Source: Verpa conica (lineage: Eukaryota > Ascomycota > Pezizomycetes > Pezizales > Morchellaceae). From it: a DNA stretch of 64,000 bases. The stretch is from assembly GCA_033030425.1 (NCBI GenBank), contig JAUFSD010000001.1, positions 124,001 to 188,000 of the forward strand, written 5' to 3'. The translations under genes were made by a program, and so were the position numbers. Numbering within the stretch: the stretch's first letter is position 1; each line of letters begins with the position of its first letter. Below the pieces are notes generated by a model. It did not search any database and had not been told where the DNA came from. It was given only the letters and a program-made list of their open reading frames with translations. Below are positions 46,701-58,507 of this stretch, piece after piece.

Positions 46701-48197
46701 AGATAGGAGCTTATGAAACGGGTTTTGGTGTATTTTTTGAAGAAGGCATATCAGTGTATAGACGTAAATTTCCTAGTCGAACGGCTTCGTGCTTCCGCGT
46801 GGCAGCCCACAGCCCTCAACTCGTATGATAATCGTTTATATAGTTTGGTAAGATATATAGTATGTACCGGGGGTGCACAGAAGTAACGTAATGTAGTGAC
46901 CAAACTGGTGGTATTTTTTTCATAACATAAAGCCCTAAATGAGCATAGATTATGGTGGTATGTTTGGTATATCTGTCTGTAGAATAAAATATATGAGTCG
47001 TAAGATGGTCTTATGGAAATTGTATTGATTAGGTTATAAAAAAAAGTGGTGATATTTATACTTTTGACGTTTCTTTCCAGGATAAATTCTACAGAATCTA
47101 ATATTTTAACCCATGATGACTATTCTCATGCAAGGAGTCGATACTTATAGGATCGCGGGAGACTTAATCAACAACTCTTTTTTTTACACTAGTAGTAGTT
47201 ATTTATGGTCATAGGATCGTCGTGATTCATAATAAATCACTCGAATATCTTGATCTGACTCTGTTGTAGATGCTTCCTAATAAGGATAGCTGATAGGCGG
47301 TTTCATATATGAGTCACGTGGTTTTTCCTATTTGCTAGGTTTGAGGATCCAGGTAAAAGGCATACCATATGAGGGTTTAGGGTTTTCTCTTTCAGAGCAT
47401 ATATCGATAGATCTCTCTATCTCTTTTAGACAATCAATTCAGCAGGTTATTACCACAGACTCCTGTGTGGACAATGAATAAATCATAAATACATGGAGCA
47501 CTAAGGCTAATTGAGGTATTAGACCAACGTAAACGTACCCCAAAATAAAAATAAAAATAAGATAAAAATAAAATGAAAGTAAAAAGTAAAATGTTTCCCC
47601 CCCCCTCATAAGTAAAATATGTGAATCACTCTTCTTCCCTACTTTCTTCCTGTATATCCTCCTAGATGCCATATCTCTACTCTCGTTTTCGCTCTCCCTA
47701 TCTCCTCTTCGATCCTTGATTGCTTTTTCTTCTCTGAGACTGTCTCTGCACCAACGCTCCAATCGTCTGCTTGTCTTTGTCTCTAGGATACAGAAGTTCG
47801 CCTAGCGTGAGGGTTCTTCGAGTTCTCGGGTAATGATATTCCTTCGGGCTTGCGTAAAAGGGTACTCTATAAGCACGTGGTATACCACTTCTCTAGGGTT
47901 ACTACGTAGACGTGCATATGCATGTTTCTGACAAAAAGTAGTATAATTGAACTAAGTAGGTTCACAGGACAATTGGTCCCTCTAGTTCTTTTCCAAGTTA
48001 TTTTTCTTATTAATTCCGGCCGCGTTAGAATTTTATTTAATCGTAAGATCAGTATTTTAGTACTGGTTTTATCTTTAGATTTTTGATTTTTATTAGAAAA
48101 TAGCTTCTTGAGTTCAATAAGACCTGATTTCCTAAGGCACCTACTCTATATCTCTTTAAATTTATATTTTCACACAAATAAAAACATCAAATTCATC
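40746..48197. other. 7.5-kb AT-rich region without genes
   Basis: No supported gene. The first few hundred bases are the 5' flank of the MHYT gene. The rest consists of random-looking short frames, abundant TATA/ATAT words and scattered microsatellites, for example (GGAC)n at 42519-42535. The 42660-42800 segment has a longer GC-balanced stretch that may be a decayed coding remnant. I could not identify transposase, reverse transcriptase or terminal repeats. Confidence 0.45.
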
Positions 48198-49214
48198 ATG
48201 TCTTCCATCAACGCTGAGGACGAATGGTCTCCATCGACTCGAGCAGCCCACTCCCAATTTCACCAACGAGTCAGTTAAAATGATCAAAGCCACCATGCCA
48301 GCTGCCTATCTATCCTATTTCCGCCCATGCAACCCATTCCCCGCCAGCGTTCTCCAAAAAGCAGACGAAGAACTCAACGCTTTCTCCGAGATACTCGTGA
48401 AAGAAGGCATAAAAGTCTACAGACCCACAATAGTCGACTGGGCCAAAGTCGGGGGGCCACACCGGTGCAATGCCGCGTGATGGACTACTCAAAATAGGCC
48501 ACCATATCATTGAAGCACCCTTCGCCTTTGGTTGCCGTCGCCACGAGATCTCTCTCTCGCCTACGGTGAGATCCTCGAAAGAGCTTGCAAAAGACCCCAC
48601 AGTACGGGTGTTTCGAGCACCTTCGCCGCCAGAGCCAGATACTTTATACGACGGACCGGATAACACCGATGGGTGGGCCATCAATAACTCACGGCCAGCG
48701 TTCGACACGGCAGATTTCATGCACTTTGGGAAAACATTGTTAGGACAGCTGAGTCATGTGACAAACAACCAAGGCGTACAGTATCTGCGGGGAACGGCTA
48801 CCAGATGGTTACACTTTGGAGCTGTTAGAGGTGAATAATCCGAGTGTGATGCATATAGATACAACGATATGCCCGCTACGGGAAGGGTTACTAGTATATA
48901 ACGCGGCGAAGATAGGTGAGGAGGAGTTGCGTGAGCATGGGGTTTTGAAGGGTTGGCAGCTAGAGCCGTTTCCGTTCGAGCCTCAAAAGAGAAAGGAACC
49001 ACCATTGTTTATGACGACTGTATGGTTGATGATGAATGTACTGGTTCTGGATGGGAGGAAGGTGGTTATCGAGGCTGGGGATGCTGAGTTTGCTGAATGG
49101 CTGAGAGGCGTTGGGATGGAACTAATATTTTGTGAATTTAAACATGTCTATAGTATTGGTGGATCTTTTCATTGTGCTACGGTGGACTTGGTGGGGGAGC
49201 CTGGGAAGTATTAG
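48198..49214 (+). pseudogene. amidinotransferase (GATM/inosamine amidinotransferase-like) with multiple frame disruptions
   Basis: An intronless homologue of glycine/inosamine-phosphate amidinotransferase is readable only by changing frame three times, each time by +1 (or -2). The frames are 48198-~48263, ~48264-48456, ~48457-48796 and ~48797-49214. The N-terminal segment (AEDEWSP) also lacks the usual following strand (roughly six residues). Recognisable blocks are VKMIKATMP, GIKVYRPTIVDWAKVGG, MPRDGLLKIGHHIIEAPFAF, PAFDTADFMHFG (active-site Asp), SVMHIDTTICPLREG (active-site His) and GGSFHCATVDL (nucleophilic Cys). The family transfers an amidino group from arginine to an amine. One disruption is in a G6 run (48451-48456) and one in GGAACGGCTA (48791-48800). 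No splice signals explain them. It may be a recent pseudogene or carry consensus errors; other genes in this window read cleanly, except for the one-base DUF647 lesion. Confidence 0.85.
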
Positions 49215-50108
49215 GTTGGTTGGGTGACCTACACAGCCGTCATATTATATTATGGATTATATAGTACAGGGTTTCTGAAGCGATATCTAGAGTGAGTGCG
49301 ATAATTACTCAAGTCTGAAGGGAGGATTGAGGCTATCGGTGTTGAGAGTAACATTCTTCATGAAATAAATATATATTCACTCCACTCCATCTCGACTAAA
49401 TACTTTTGGATGCATTTTGGCGATAGAACACAATTACCCTAACAATATATTAATATAGGGGTATATCCCTCACACTTCTGTTACATGTAGATTGCAATAT
49501 ATCTTACATTTATCACTCTTGTGTATTCTTATCTAGGGGTGGTCGTATTCTCTAACTATAGGATAGTCTTGGATCACGTAAATCTCGGGCTGAAGAATAA
49601 TAATCTATGTCATAGGGTAAAATACAGTTACAATATATCGTGGCCTTCTCTAAAGCAGAGTTGAAGGTCGAAGGGTCAGGCCTTATAGTAAGGGATACCG
49701 GGTAGTTATGCATCTACCCTTTCCTTCTTCACCTCCGCGCACCCAGCTTCGAAAAGAAAATAGAGGAGGCAAGAAAAAAAAACACCGGAGCCTCATATTA
49801 CATTCATAAACAAAGGAACCACAAAATAGGAATAAAGCAAATAAAAAAGACATAGTTATATACACGCCCGGCTCACCAGTAATTGAGAAAGGAGAAAGAG
49901 GATTTTCCCCTTTCAACCTCCCCTCCCTCCTCACAGGTCTGCATGTAACTACCACCTACTTTCGCCTTCCCACAAACACAAGCACCAAACACCAGTACTA
50001 GCTCAAATAAAGGAAAAATATCGACCCCCTCGGCATTGGAAGATATACCATCTAACTTCTGCCCCCGTAATTTATACCCGGTTCACTACCATACCCATTT
50101 CCCTTATA
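49215..50108. other. convergent spacer
   Basis: 894 bp between the amidinotransferase relic (+) and KEX1 (-). AT-rich; no coding signal was seen. Confidence 0.5.
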
Positions 50109-52169
50109 TCACTTCCGTCCCTTTGCAGTGCTCCCCTCGGCATCACTCTCATCGCTCCCGACACTGTACCTCGACTCCCTTGCCGCACCCCCATTTTCAA
50201 GATCTCTCTCGAACATTGGTGTCTCAACTGTCAAATCCTTCAATTCATCCTCATCGAAGCTGTCCTCACTCCTCATATTTCTCCTCTTCATACCAATCCC
50301 CACCCCCCTGTATAAGCCTTTCCCATCCGCATTTCTAGCATTCCTATAATTGCGTCGCTGACGCCAGACGAAGACACCCCAGACGGCAGCTGCGATAGCA
50401 ACAAATACAAGCGCGATCTCACCGGAGCGGTAGTATGCATCCCAGCGTGCCTTATCGACTTTTGACTTCTCCTTTTCAATAGCAGTAGTAGAGTTGGGGG
50501 TGCCACCAACAGAGGTGACAGGGCCTTTTTCACCGCCGATGAGGGAATCGGTAGGAATACCGCCAATTTTACCGATATCAACGCCCATAAACCGGTCAAG
50601 CATATCGCGTGTACGACGGGGAAAATCAAATGGAACCATGTGCGATGAGTTGTAGAATAAAACGTAGGTGAGGTTACGTGCAGACTGATAAATACCCGCT
50701 GGTTCGCCTTCGAATACCCAGTCTTCTCGGGGAGCCCAGGTTCCGGGGGCATCAAGTTCAAAGCCTTTACCACCGTTAAATTCCATGACTTGGATCATTT
50801 CCTCTGTGCCTATGTGGTTACAGATCAAGTCCTTGTCACCGGAGAAGAGTAAGACAGGCATGTGAGCCAGCAAATTCGGCATGAGCTCAATTGCGGGCTT
50901 GGAGTTCTTTGCACGGAAAGCGGAAGAAACAGCACCCGCACATTCAGTCCATCCAGACTTCTTATCGGGATTGACATGCAGAGCCTGAAGAACGTCTTTC
51001 CTTCTCAAATAAGGGGTCACTTTATCCAAATCCGGAGGCCAGTTCATCCCACAAGATGGATGGGTGTCCCGGAGACGGACATCATACATATTCAAGCACA
51101 CCGGCTCTCCATTTTTCACCAGCTTAGTTTTGTCAAGGATGTCCTGTAGGATTCTTTCACAAGGTGGAACATCAACATGGTGAGCCCCTCTCTCTGAAAG
51201 TGTCTTCGTACAGATTGAGACCTGTTTTTCGATCGATTTTGCGACATCGCTACCAGGTTCAATAAGACCCTCTTTGTACGCAAATGGCAAGTAAGAAAGG
51301 TATTGTGGACCAGGATCAATCCAGCCGTTCCCGATAAGGAGGCCCTGGACATTCCACTTTGTCGTTGAAGTGGATTTAGCGTTACGATCAAGGATTGCCT
51401 GAGCGATGTAAGGGATATGTTGACCGGCGTATGATTCACCGGATATGTAAATCTAAATCCTTTGTAAGCTCCCGTTCAAGTTACAATTCGGAGATACAGA
51501 ATATCGTAAGCTCACATCGTCACTTTCATACTCCGGGAATAACGTAAACCACTTCTCCAAAAACTTAATAAAATGATCTGCCATCTTTTTTTTAAGGTTA
51601 GCTTTAAATCCCTCACTTCAAGGTAGAAACAACTCCTACCTGATCCAACTCAGTCAAATACTGGTTACTGTCGACATAGCTAAACCCGGTCCCAACAGGC
51701 TGATCCACAAATAGTAGATTGGCAAACTCGTGCCAACTCCCCGTATTCTCCACAAGCGTATGATCATCCTTCAACCTATAGGGTCCGATCTCCATCAACG
51801 TCCCATCCATGCTGCTGCATCCCGGGCCTCCGTTGAGCCATATTACGGTACGTTGACGATTTGCGATATGTTTGTTCTGGAAATGCCAGAAGAATAGGTT
51901 CCCGTTCGATTTTTCATCGACTTCGATATGTCTGTTTGTTGTTAGAATTGGGTTGTTGGCGATTACCGATGAAAGAAACATGGATAAAGGGGAGTAACAA
52001 CATACCCAGCGTGCATCTTGATCAACGGCCCTTCCGGCTGCCCGGGGAGAGACTTGACGAAGTACTGTGCAGCGGAGGTAGACGGCGCATCAGTAGGGAC
52101 TGCAATAACTCCCCCCATCGTAGATAACGCAGCGACTCCAAAAAGGAGTGATGGCGCTGCTAAGCGCAT
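50109..52169 (-). CDS. KEX1: Kex1-type pheromone-processing carboxypeptidase (S10 serine carboxypeptidase)
   Basis: Predicted 622 aa in four exons on the minus strand: 52169-52006, 51931-51640, 51584-51516, 51452-50109; frames join exactly. There is a signal peptide (about residues 1-24), then [20 protein letters not shown], typical of Kex1. S10 motifs follow: [20 protein letters not shown], catalytic Ser182 in [10 protein letters not shown], Asp383 in GDKDLICN and His446 in SSHMVPFD. A single transmembrane helix at about 520-538 is followed by a cytosolic acidic/Ser-rich tail. Kex1 is a trans-Golgi membrane protease that removes C-terminal Lys/Arg from Kex2-cleaved precursors such as mating pheromone, and the length equals the family norm. 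The 5' flank is divergent from no close gene; the unidentified 415-aa gene lies upstream in the same orientation. Confidence 0.94.
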
Positions 52170-52807
52170 CTTGACCGGATTGCAAGGTGTTTAAACAAGG
52201 GGATGGAAGAATTTATAGGAGTAACGGAGGAGAGAAGTGTAGAAGAATATTTTAAATGTGTATCGATCTGATCCAGCCCGACGATGATGTTTAGAGAGAA
52301 TCGTGGGGAATGAGCGACTGAAGTGGGGGAGGTTCTAGTGGTGTCGTCGTCAGCTCTCTTTTGCTGACCCTGGGCTTTAAGGTGAGGTTGTTTGAACTTG
52401 AGAAAAGCGTTCGTGGCCTGTGTACCGGGGTCTTGGCATGGCGGTGCTAGGCGCTCCGACATCGCGTTTGTGGGATCTGTGTTCACAACCTTATGCACAT
52501 GTACGCAGTTATTCGGATCCTCCAGTTAGCCAAGCAAATCAAGCATTGTCTTTCTTTTCTATCTATAAACAATAGCCGCTGTGTATGTACTTGTTCCGGT
52601 CTAGACCTGCAGCAAAGTATCCCCATAAGACACCTAGGAGTGGCGTCTATATCAGCACTCTATTAAGATTGCTCCTTAGATTCGGTTTTTATATTTTGTT
52701 TTTTCTTGCAAAAGCACATTTCCTCCCAAAGTTCCCGAGATCTGAGCTAGGAACCGCTGCATGGTCTCATAAGCAATCCCCCACACTTATTGCCAATTAC
52801 CAGTAGA
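52170..52807. promoter_or_regulatory. KEX1 upstream region
   Basis: 638 bp between the KEX1 start and the stop of the next minus-strand gene. It should hold the KEX1 promoter and the 3' UTR of the upstream gene. No specific element was recognised. Confidence 0.45.
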
Positions 52808-54182
52808 TTAGATCCATATCATATCCTCATCCTCAACGCGTTGAAAGAATGCCGTTTCAGGTGCCTGCTCATGATGTTCCAATAGGAAGAAATCATTCTT
52901 ATTCGCATAGCATCCCAACCCCATAACTTGATTGTCGAACGCTTCAAATAACGAAGTATCATCCTCATCTTCATCTTCAGTCCAACTAAAAATACCATCG
53001 CCCCTGCCACATTCGCCTTCACTCCATATGAGAAAATCCTCTTCTAAACCAGTCTCACAAAAAAGCAGTTCCTCTCCTTCACTCTCTTTCCTTTCATCAA
53101 ATAGTAGCAAATCATCCTCACCACCACTTACTTTCCTAGTCTCTACGACTCCCTCACTAATCCTTATCAAGCTCTTCAATATACTCCCTGGTCCTCCTTT
53201 CTTCGCCTTTAAAGTCTCCAATAAAACTTTCCATACCTTAATCCCTATCCCACCACTTCCTGCTAAACTATCCACAGCCTCTCCTAGTTTTTCCCCACGG
53301 CTCCTTACAGCAACATTCGTAATCATATCAGTAATAAGATTAATATACTCGGACTTCTCACTCACACCTTCTAGGTACCCGACCTTTCCAAGAATTGGTG
53401 CTAGACATAGGATTTTATCACTCCAAAGACTATGAATAGCCGTGTCAGTTAGTCGCATTAGTTCTTTGAGAGTTGGTGAAGCGCCATGGGAGGAATGGGC
53501 CTTGTTTGAACTGAAGAAGAAATTGAGAGTTATATCTATGAGGGAGGCAGTGGGAAGAATTTTTGGGAGGAGGAGCTCGGTAGCTGCTGGTATTTGAGAT
53601 GTGCGGGTCAGGTTAACCAGAGAAGGTGTTAGTAGAATTGGAAAGCATCTGTAGCTAGATACCGTAGGAAGAAAGATATGAGCCTTACTTATAATATCCG
53701 TCTCTAATTCTTCTGTTCCCTCAACATCAACCCCAATGTCTACTCGCTCCGGAATCTGTAAAGAAGTTGAAAGTAGTAGCTGGGACCACATCTATCATAG
53801 CTTTTAGTAGAATTCCTAATATTAGCGAATAAAAAAAGCAAGGACAGAAAGAACCTCTGCCCCTGATACCCATCTCCCAAATTCCTCTATTAACGTTTCC
53901 CCAACACTCTGCCCATGCCACCGAAGTTTGATTTTCAACTAAACCCTTAAATTAGCACCCATATAAATAAGAATCGAGGGAAAGAAAATAGGAGGATCAT
54001 ACACAAAAGCCTGGACCTCTAATGAATTCCAATTCCTTCCATTTCAAATCCATCAACCAAGTTGAATCAGGAAGCTGGATATGGAGGGAGGATGTGAATC
54101 CTAGGTGTAGCTTACTGATGCTGTCACTCAACTGGAGAGTAGGGACATCGAGGGATAGAGGGACGGATGGGTTTAAAGTCAT
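52808..54182 (-). CDS. hypothetical protein, 415 aa, family not recognised
   Basis: A three-exon model on the minus strand, 54182-54003, 53938-53855, 53791-52808, with exact frame joins. I do not recognise the family. The N-terminus is MTLNPSVPLSLDVPTLQLSD, then a block WLMDLKWKELEFIRGPGF, LKIKLRWHGQSVGETLIEEF and GRWVSGAEMWSQLLL. A predominantly helical middle follows (KELMRLTDTAIHSLWSDKIL, then LGEAVDSLAGSGGIGIKVWK), and an extremely acidic C-terminus from about residue 310 (repeated EDEDED and EGEE clusters) ends in DEDMIWI. No signal peptide or transmembrane segment is evident. The acidic tail would suit a nuclear or chromatin-associated protein, but that is speculation. The donor of the second intron (GTTCTT) is weak, so the exon 2-3 junction is the least certain part. 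It is divergent from the aldo-keto reductase gene (596-bp spacer). Confidence 0.6.
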
Positions 54183-54778
54183 TATCAGAGATTGGATAAA
54201 GGTGGGGAACGAAGAATACATGCAACTTTGACTGGATGGAGTGCAATTTAAAGTATTGTGTAACCCAGCGGAAATCTCTACGGATTACGGTAAAAGCAAT
54301 TCCACAAGTGATCGATCTGGGAAGGCTGAGGTGTAATCGCTCACAATAATTCGACGAACAGGGCCAACCACAGAAGGGATCTTAACCCTAATCCTGATAC
54401 TCGTGTTTCTAGGCCCCTATTCGTAGCTTATGAGCACATGTAGGCATAACAAACCTGGGAACGCAGATGTAGGGTTAGCCAACACAGTCGTGGGTGTGCT
54501 AGGCCAGGACGAATAGAAGCCCTTTACCAGCGAAAGACGTCTTCAGGGTCTTCCGATTTCCAAGGACCATACACATCTAATCCCCACCTCACCCTAAGGC
54601 CTTGATCGACAGATAACAAGCTTCCCCTCTCCCCACCTCAAACCCCGACAAAGCTTGGCCTCAAGCACCGATGGCTGGATGCCCCACTAGCGGCACCTGT
54701 ACTTTATATAGTTAGTCCTAAACCCGGACCCCAATAGCCAACCAGCCCCACCATATTCTTATTCTCACAAAAGCAATT
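54183..54778. promoter_or_regulatory. divergent promoter, unidentified gene / aldo-keto reductase
   Basis: 596 bp between two divergent start codons. A TATATAG-like element lies at about 54710, roughly 70 bp before the aldo-keto reductase ATG. Nothing else was recognised. Confidence 0.45.
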
Positions 54779-56065
54779 ATGTCACCCTCAAAGCTACCCA
54801 CTTCATATCTCCTTAAAAATACAGACCAGTTGTCAATCCCCTCTATTGGCTTCGGTACATTCGACCCGGCTCTCTTTATAAACCCCTCTGCCTCAAAAGA
54901 CCCGGTGCGTGTTGCAGTTCTCGAAGCGCTAGAGGCTGGATATCGCCATATCGATACCGCGTTCTCCTATGGAAGTGAGAAGGAGGTTGGAGAGGCTATA
55001 GCGCAGTGGATAGCGGAAGGGAAGGGCAAGAGGGGGGACTTGTGTATTACAAGTAAATTGTGAGTCTGGTGGGATAATGGGCCAAGAAACAAACGCTGAT
55101 TGGTGCAAATGTAGGTATAATACGTTCCACAGGCCAGAGGATGTCAGGGTCGGAATCGAGACTAGTTTGAAGGACTTGAGACTTGAATATGGTGAGGACT
55201 ACTCCTCTCTCCTCTCTACGTAGAATATTGCTAATGTATGAGTACTCTTTGTAGTTGATGTATATTTAATGCACTGTATGATGTCACATTAAGCACTACT
55301 TAACCACTTAGTAAATGTAATATTAACTAATGATAGTTCCAACCGCCTACGTTCCGGGCGAGAAATATGCCACCATAAAGCGGCCCGATGGGGGAGTATG
55401 ATTCTTCCTACACTTCGTAATATTTTATTTCTGTCAATGACTTACTAACTTGTCCCGGATAGCCTACAGTAGACTTCCCCCTTTCAAAAGACTTCATCTC
55501 TACCTGGCGGGCAATGGAAGAACTTGTCTTCGAGGGCAAAGCCAAAGCCATCGGAATCTCTAACTTCTCCCTCATAAAGACTAAGCGTCTCCTCGATTCC
55601 AACCCACGTATCAAACCCGCTATAAACCAAATCGAACTCCATCCATATCTCCCTCAACATGAATTTCTCAAGTTCCTCACTGCTCACGGGATCCACACAA
55701 CTGCCCACTCACCCCTCGGAGGGCGCCCTGTTCCCTTCGTGGCCCTCACCGCGCACCTCCCTGGCCCACTGTCCGATCCCACGATCCTGTCTATTGCGGG
55801 TAAATATGACAAATCTCCTGCCCAAGTCCTCCTATCATGGGGAGTGCAGAGGGGTACTAGTGTTGTTCCAAAATCTGCAACTAAGGAACGAATTAGAGAA
55901 AACATGGAGTTGTTTGAGTTAGAAGAAAGTGATATGGAAAGGATAAATGAGCTTTGGAAAAGTCTGCCGGAGGTCCACGGGGAGAAAAAGCAAGGTAGGA
56001 GGGCAAATGATCCGAGAGCGCATGTGGGCTTTGATATTTTTTGTGAGGAAAGGGAGAAGCCGTAA
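54779..56065 (+). CDS. aldo-keto reductase (AKR superfamily)
   Basis: Predicted 346 aa in five exons, 54779-55059, 55115-55191, 55255-55275 (21 nt), 55337-55395, 55463-56065; frames join exactly. The (alpha/beta)8 AKR signatures are present: IPSIGFGTFD at the first strand, GYRHIDTAFSYGSEKEVGEA with Asp59 and Tyr64, Lys93 in CITSKL and His126 in DVYLMHFP, completing the D-Y-K-H catalytic tetrad. Then AIGISNFSLIKTKRLL, INQIELHPYLPQHEFL, TAHSPLGG and the NADP(H) loop VPKSATKERIRENMELFE follow. It is an NADPH-dependent carbonyl reductase; the substrate cannot be told from sequence. The length is at the upper end of the family (about 300-340). Exon 3 is very short but required to supply VDVYLMH. 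The fourth intron is about 67 nt with a CTAAC branch site. Confidence 0.92.
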
Positions 56066-57027
56066 GATGAGGCTTAGGTGTGTGTGGTTAGGGGCGGTGA
56101 GCATGCACCTTTGCCTTGGTTTAATCCCCCCTAGTTTACTTGCTAGGGGGGAGGGAGGTAGCGGCGTAGAAATGGAGGAATGATTTAGATATTGAAACCA
56201 ATCATGCGATAAAAAAACTCTGCCAGAAGTTTCATCTACTGAGACTGACCGACACCCCCATAACTACATACATGTGCATGTAATAATTGATCTAATAGTT
56301 GGAATTCCAGAATTGGAATGGCCACGACAGGCATACACATGAACAGTTTCCCATCTCTGACTAGCATCGACCTCACAAGTAACCAATGAGATCAAACACT
56401 GTTATGTAAAGAACCCGTGCATCCCGAATCCGTGATCCCTGCAGGCCAGTAGATATTCCGACAGAATCCACCGCGATGGCGTCTTCGAGGTGTACTGACG
56501 TGCGCATTTTCAACAATCTCCTAACGCACGCATATCCTTCTAATACTTCCACGATCGTAATGAACAGATGTACCTGGATACAATTTCATGCAGGCATAAA
56601 CAATCCCAATTACCATGAGCCTAAAGTAGAGATCGGAGGGGGAGGACCTTCTACGTTCGAGATGGAACAATTCGATAAATCATTTGCCATCTCGATTCAA
56701 ACACCCGATCACTTGTCACTACTTGGCAACGGGGCACCGGGGAAAGTACTCTAGCGAGAAGCGAGAGGAGGGGGGGAGGAGAGGGGATATAGGCATGGGG
56801 GGATGTTATCAGTTTCTCTCTATTTCCTTTCTTCTTTCTATCCTCCTTTCCTTCTTTTTTGAACCTTCTCTTGCCTTATCGCTTTTAGGGCCTCTCGGTA
56901 AACAGTGACAACAGGTCCTTTGTCTTATCTTTCTTTTTTCTACTCCTACTCCTCCCCTTCAAAATCGCTACGACCAACCCACCCCATCACCTTGTTCTGG
57001 AAGTAGAACCAGAAGAAAACAGAGAAG
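56066..57027. other. spacer between AKR gene and bZIP gene
   Basis: 962 bp. The final 250 bp are strongly CT-rich (TTTCCTTTCTTC-type), a typical leader for the bZIP gene. An inverted repeat CCCCCCTAG/CTAGGGGGG at about 56126-56150 could form the AKR transcript's terminal hairpin. A 92-codon frame at 56476-56754 has no recognisable motif. Confidence 0.5.
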
Positions 57028-58507
57028 ATGTCGGGCTCTGGGGGCAGTTCCTACCTTCGGGATTTGAATGCGCTGCCACCTACAGATATTGATGACTCTG
57101 ACGGCTTCAATCCCGATGATTTGGCGATATTCACGAATACACGGTTTTTTGACTTCGATATGGGACCTGAGGAACGGCGTGGAGGAAGACGAGGCAGTCA
57201 AGCTGTAGAGGAGGGCGGGGACGGTGCAGCAAGGACGAATCTAGCGGATAGAGGTGAATTGATTGATCCGAGTTTGAAGAGTGGGAGTATGGACTTTCTT
57301 AATGGTAAGAACGGTGATTTCTTTTTATTTTATTTTATTTATTTGGGGTTGGTCCAGGGGGTGTTTGTGACCGTGGCGGTGTTGGATGTGGTGAATTGTG
57401 CTGGCAACGACCTTCCTTGGCTCCCAGCTGCCTGGAGTACTCTGATAGATATTATACGTGGTTTTATTCGATATCTCCGCATACTGTTTCCCCCTCCTTT
57501 CGAATCCGCAGGAAGCAGCAGCACACCCTCATCCGATAATACCCCTACCCCCGTGTGAATTCGGCTTATGCTGGTTTTGGCACGCACCAACAGCCGGCCT
57601 GTGCTGCACGAATCACAGTACCCTTCGGCTTTGATAACCTACTTAACCAATCAAGCATGAATCGCATTTGAAGCCTCGTACCCCAGGATTTCCCCGGGAG
57701 TACACCAACAAAGAGGGATACTCGTTACCGGCTATACCTAGTGTTTTTTGATTACCTTGCAATATACTGCTATGACTACTAGGGTACTCGCAGCAGGGGA
57801 GCATCCAGAGATGATCCGGAGTATAACTCATTCATTTGCGCAGATCTTAACAGCTAACACACCTCTTTGGATATGTAGACTTTGACCCTTACGGTTATGA
57901 TACCTACCCTTTTGGCGGCCTCCCACCTACGTCCACTCACCAACCTACACCACCTTCTCCAGCAGTGAGCACGAATATCGATAGAAGCTTTAACTCAGGC
58001 ATGATTCCTCCAGAGGGGCCACACCATCATCGTCCTCCAGCCCCGCCTCCACCACCCCCTCCTGCACCACTATCAGAGTCATCATCCCCTGGACAGTCCC
58101 CATACCCTATAGCCCCATCCCCATCCTCCCGCGGTATGCGAGCACGTAAGGCATCTACAGCAAGTTCCTCCGAACAAATCCAGTCCCCTTCATCCGAACA
58201 GTTCAACTTTGGTGGTGAGGAGTCCGGATCTGGATCCCGTGCTGGGGCAGCGGTAGATGAAGATAAACGCCGACGCAACACAGCCGCATCCGCTAGATTC
58301 AGAGTCAAGAAGAAAGAGAAGGAAGCTCAGCTAGCGAAAGATGCGAAAGATGCAGCGGAGAAAGTGAGGTTAATGGAGGCAAAGATCAAGAAGTTGGAGG
58401 AACAGAATGAGTGGCTGAAGAGCCTGCTTTTGGAGAAGAAGAGGGCATTGCCGAAGGTACAAGAAATCACAAAAGATGGTCTGAATAGTAAGGAGAAGGA
58501 TAATTGA
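57028..58507 (+). CDS. bZIP transcription factor, Cys3/MetR-like
   Basis: Predicted 301 aa from two exons, 57028-57304 and 57879-58507. The C-terminal bZIP at about residues 218-282 has the basic region DEDKRRRNTAASARFRVKKK followed by a leucine zipper (heptad leucines in LMEAKIKKLEEQNEWLKSLL). The RRRNTAASARFRxKKK sequence is the hallmark of the fungal Cys3/MetR/Zip1 family, which activates sulphur assimilation genes. The N-terminus (MSGSGGSSYLRDLNALPPTD) is acidic and probably an activation domain; a poly-Pro run (about residues 148-155) precedes the Ser-rich linker. The single 574-nt intron is long for this locus; a coding-like stretch inside it (NSAYAGFGTHQQPACAAR) may be an exon missed here. 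A 4-nt polypurine leader is adjacent to the start. Confidence 0.85.

Noticed and set aside
46553..46828. 91-codon plus-strand frame
   Set aside because: No recognisable domain or neighbouring exon; isolated in an AT-rich gap.
48198..49214. Splicing as an explanation for the amidinotransferase frame changes
   Set aside because: No GT-AG or GC-AG pairs of realistic length flank the shift points.
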